Position numbers and translations under genes: made by a program | Shown here: one piece after another, positions 62,297-64,000 of the stretch | How the letters are laid out: every line of letters begins with the position of its first letter | Position numbering within the stretch: the first letter of the stretch is position 1 | Assembly (NCBI RefSeq): GCF_000006445.2 | Contig: NC_006049.2 | Location: forward strand, 1,054,001-1,118,000 | Direction of reading: 5' to 3' | Length of the DNA stretch: 64,000 nt | Source: Debaryomyces hansenii CBS767 | Taxonomy: Eukaryota; Ascomycota; Pichiomycetes; Serinales; Debaryomycetaceae | The notes under the pieces: generated by a model | What the model saw: only the letters and a program-made list of their open reading frames with translations | Database searches by the model: none | What the model was told of the DNA's origin: nothing

Positions 62297-63280
62297 ATGG
62301 ATACGACGTATTTGTATACCAAGCGGTTCATAGACCAAGAGGTAAGGCGTTTAAGTCAACCGTTGGTGGTGACATCGAAGGTCGAGCGCATATTAACGGA
62401 AGAATCTACAGAAGATGATCCAGATGGCCAGCAAGTAGGAGAGAAGCAATTGCAGCAAATAATAAGCAAAGTGAACGTATTAATCAAAAGACACAATAGG
62501 AATGTATTCTCGCGACAGGTGGTAAATCAGATCATCCAGCAGGTGATAAAATGTGAGCAGAACAAGTTGATGGTGGTGAACGAGAAGTTGATGCGTATCG
62601 AGATGATTTTGAAGCCGATACTCTTGCCTGAAGTTAATCAGATGGGGAATGTCAAGACGCTTATGGGGGAGTTTGGGGAGTTAGTGAGGGAATTGCCCGA
62701 ATCGAAGTACCTTTTTGACGAGGACGACGATGACACCACCGACGAGGATGAGAAGGCCCCAGACCATGCCTCGTCTGATGAAGAGGGTATATTAGTCCAG
62801 GACGAACAAGAGCGAGTTGAGGACGACGAATTGAAGAAACCGCAGTATAATCGTCGGCTAAGACAACAAACGGAACAGGAACAATCGAAATCGAGTAGCA
62901 CGCAATTGTTGCACAAGTACGACGATATACGACACCATTTGATCGAACTACACCAAGGATTAGAGTATAAGTACGCCAAGCTCGAGTATTTAACGCTGCT
63001 TAAAGAGAAGCTAATTCGTGTACTACTGGTGCCAGAAGAGCATGCAAAAAGAGATCCATTTCACGGGCAAGACAAAATGGTTGGTAACGATGACGAGCCT
63101 TTTGACAGTGATGACGAAGCCAACGACAGTCTTAGCCACCAGCACAGTTTGGACTATATGACCAACACCAGTCTCTCCAACGAAATCAACAAGTTTCGAG
63201 TGCTTGTGGAAAAAATCTCGTATCGACTCCATTCGAAGCAAGAGTTGCAAGCAGCCCTCGATTCGATCAATTCGCAATAG
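62297..63280 (+). CDS. NKP1: NKP1/FTA4-like kinetochore (Ctf19/CCAN) subunit
   Basis: 327 codons. The N-terminal half fits the Fta4/Nkp1 family: TYLYTKRFIDQEVRRL, then LQQIISKVNVLIKRHNRNVF and SRQVVNQIIQQVIKCEQNKL. The middle is acidic and disordered (DEDDDDTTDEDEKAPDHASS). The C-terminal half has coiled-coil stretches (HLIELHQGLEYKYAKLEYL; NKFRVLVEKISYRLHSKQEL). S. cerevisiae NKP1 (YDR383C) is next to RPP2B (YDR382W), and here too the next gene is an acidic P2 protein gene, convergent. Nkp1 is a non-essential subunit of the inner kinetochore. The assignment rests on weak sequence match plus synteny. The gene is more GC-rich than its neighbours. Confidence 0.72.
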   Translation: MDTTYLYTKRFIDQEVRRLSQPLVVTSKVERILTEESTEDDPDGQQVGEKQLQQIISKVNVLIKRHNRNVFSRQVVNQIIQQVIKCEQNKLMVVNEKLMRIEMILKPILLPEVNQMGNVKTLMGEFGELVRELPESKYLFDEDDDDTTDEDEKAPDHASSDEEGILVQDEQERVEDDELKKPQYNRRLRQQTEQEQSKSSSTQLLHKYDDIRHHLIELHQGLEYKYAKLEYLTLLKEKLIRVLLVPEEHAKRDPFHGQDKMVGNDDEPFDSDDEANDSLSHQHSLDYMTNTSLSNEINKFRVLVEKISYRLHSKQELQAALDSINSQ

Positions 63281-63473
63281 ATACGCCAATATATACATTT
63301 CAGATCCATAGGGCAACCCTAATTACTGCCAATCGTACAGAAACATTGAACCGAATGCTAGGTACCGATACGCAACAAGTCCCCCCACGTTCGTCTACAT
63401 CTCTCTAATATATGCAATTTATTACTTGACTAAATTAATCCTAGTATATAATACAATATATTCACCCATCAAC

Positions 63474-63806
63474 TTAATCGAATAAACCCATACCCATATC
63501 TTCATCGGATTCTTCCTTTTCTTCTTCCTTTTCTTCTTCAGCAGCAGCTGCACCGGCATCACCAGAAGCAGCAGCGGAAGCACCACCAGCAGAAGCAGCA
63601 CCACCAGTTGGGACAGAAGCTAACTTGGTTTGACCTTCAGCAATTAAGTCGGCGACTTGCTTACCTTCTAAGTCCTTCAATAAAGCACTGACTCTACCTT
63701 GGTCAACTTCAGCACCAACGGTTTCTAATAAAGCACTGACGTCAGAGGCTGATGGAGAAGTGTTACCACCTTCGATTAATAATAAGTAAGCAGCTAAGTA
63801 TTTCAT
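63474..63806 (-). CDS. RPP2B: RPP2B, acidic ribosomal stalk protein P2
   Basis: 110 codons. N-terminal dimerisation domain [15 protein letters not shown] ... [20 protein letters not shown], an Ala/Gly hinge ([22 protein letters not shown]), and the charged tail [21 protein letters not shown], whose end recruits translation factors. The Ser in EESDED is the usual CK2 site of P proteins. P2 pairs with P1 on the 60S stalk. VPTGGA before the hinge fits the P2 beta form. Strongly biased codons (GCT/GCC, AAG, TTA/TTG), as expected for a ribosomal protein. The promoter lies in 63807-64000 and continues past the window. Confidence 0.97.
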   Translation of the reverse strand: MKYLAAYLLLIEGGNTSPSASDVSALLETVGAEVDQGRVSALLKDLEGKQVADLIAEGQTKLASVPTGGAASAGGASAAASGDAGAAAAEEEKEEEKEESDEDMGMGLFD

Positions 63807-64000
63807 TGTTGATGTAGAATAATCACTTTAAGCTATAATATTGCAGACTATCCTTTGATATGTAAAGAAATCTTGAACCAATCCACCATCAACCATAATT
63901 TTTCACATTATGTCCCAAACGTGAAGAATTTTCACAGTCCATATTCCTGCAGGTTGTCCCCTCCTTAACGAAGCCCTCAATAGGGAGGTGATGTCCACTG

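Noticed and set aside
63974..63985. CCCT-N4-AGGG near the right edge as a Tbf1 (telomere-repeat type) site
   Set aside because: The arms do not match the TTAGGG-type consensus well and the promoter is cut by the window edge.

Overview
This window is nuclear chromosomal DNA of a budding yeast. It is AT-rich and gene-dense, and almost every gene can be named from its Saccharomyces counterpart. The closest match in style is the CUG-Ser clade, probably Debaryomyces or a near relative. Support for this is a compact genome with short introns (49-115 bp), TACTAAC branch points lying only a few bases before the 3' splice site, and an internal sign that CTG is read as serine: three CTG codons in the FG-repeat gene NUP42 fall where the repeat consensus has Ser. 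Leu residues derived from CTG in a standard translation should therefore be read as Ser.

Left part (1-9667): 5' portion of EAF1/VID21 (NuA4 platform; runs off the left edge), an intron-bearing tRNA-Phe, TVP15 with five introns and a 7-nt exon, SPO71 and STE5 tail to tail. Next (10229-23851): PDA1, BRR2, TRP4, SPC110 and an unrecognised acidic protein. Then (24018-30282): RPO31 (Pol III), SEM1 and RPT5, two proteasome genes beside a Pol III gene. The block 30575-61741 holds CDD1 (four exons), MAP1, a TRAX-like nuclease subunit, tRNA-Ile, CCT6, a Zn2Cys6 regulator, SLY1 (with a short first exon), RVB1, GPN3, MSC2, a histidine-phosphatase protein, VPS34, CAB5, PAN5, RKM2-like, TOP3, NUP42, ARV1 and CSC1. 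The right end has an NKP1/FTA4-like kinetochore gene and RPP2B.

The gene order is informative. Genes that lie in two separate S. cerevisiae regions (YDR188-YDR205 and YLR234-YLR245) are interleaved here, as expected for a lineage that did not pass through the Saccharomyces whole-genome duplication. STE5/SPO71, RPO31/RPT5 and RPP2B/NKP1 are neighbours in both yeasts.

I see no transposon, integrated virus, CRISPR array or foreign island. The points most worth follow-up are the TVP15 microexon, the TRAX homologue with conserved catalytic acids (a family absent from S. cerevisiae), the STE5 scaffold with a modified RING and no visible vWA domain, the divergent CAB5/PAN5 pair (both coenzyme A synthesis), and GC/codon-use shifts inside MSC2 and STE5. 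Several starts differ from the longest open frame because those frames open on TTG or GTG; I give the first plausible ATG.
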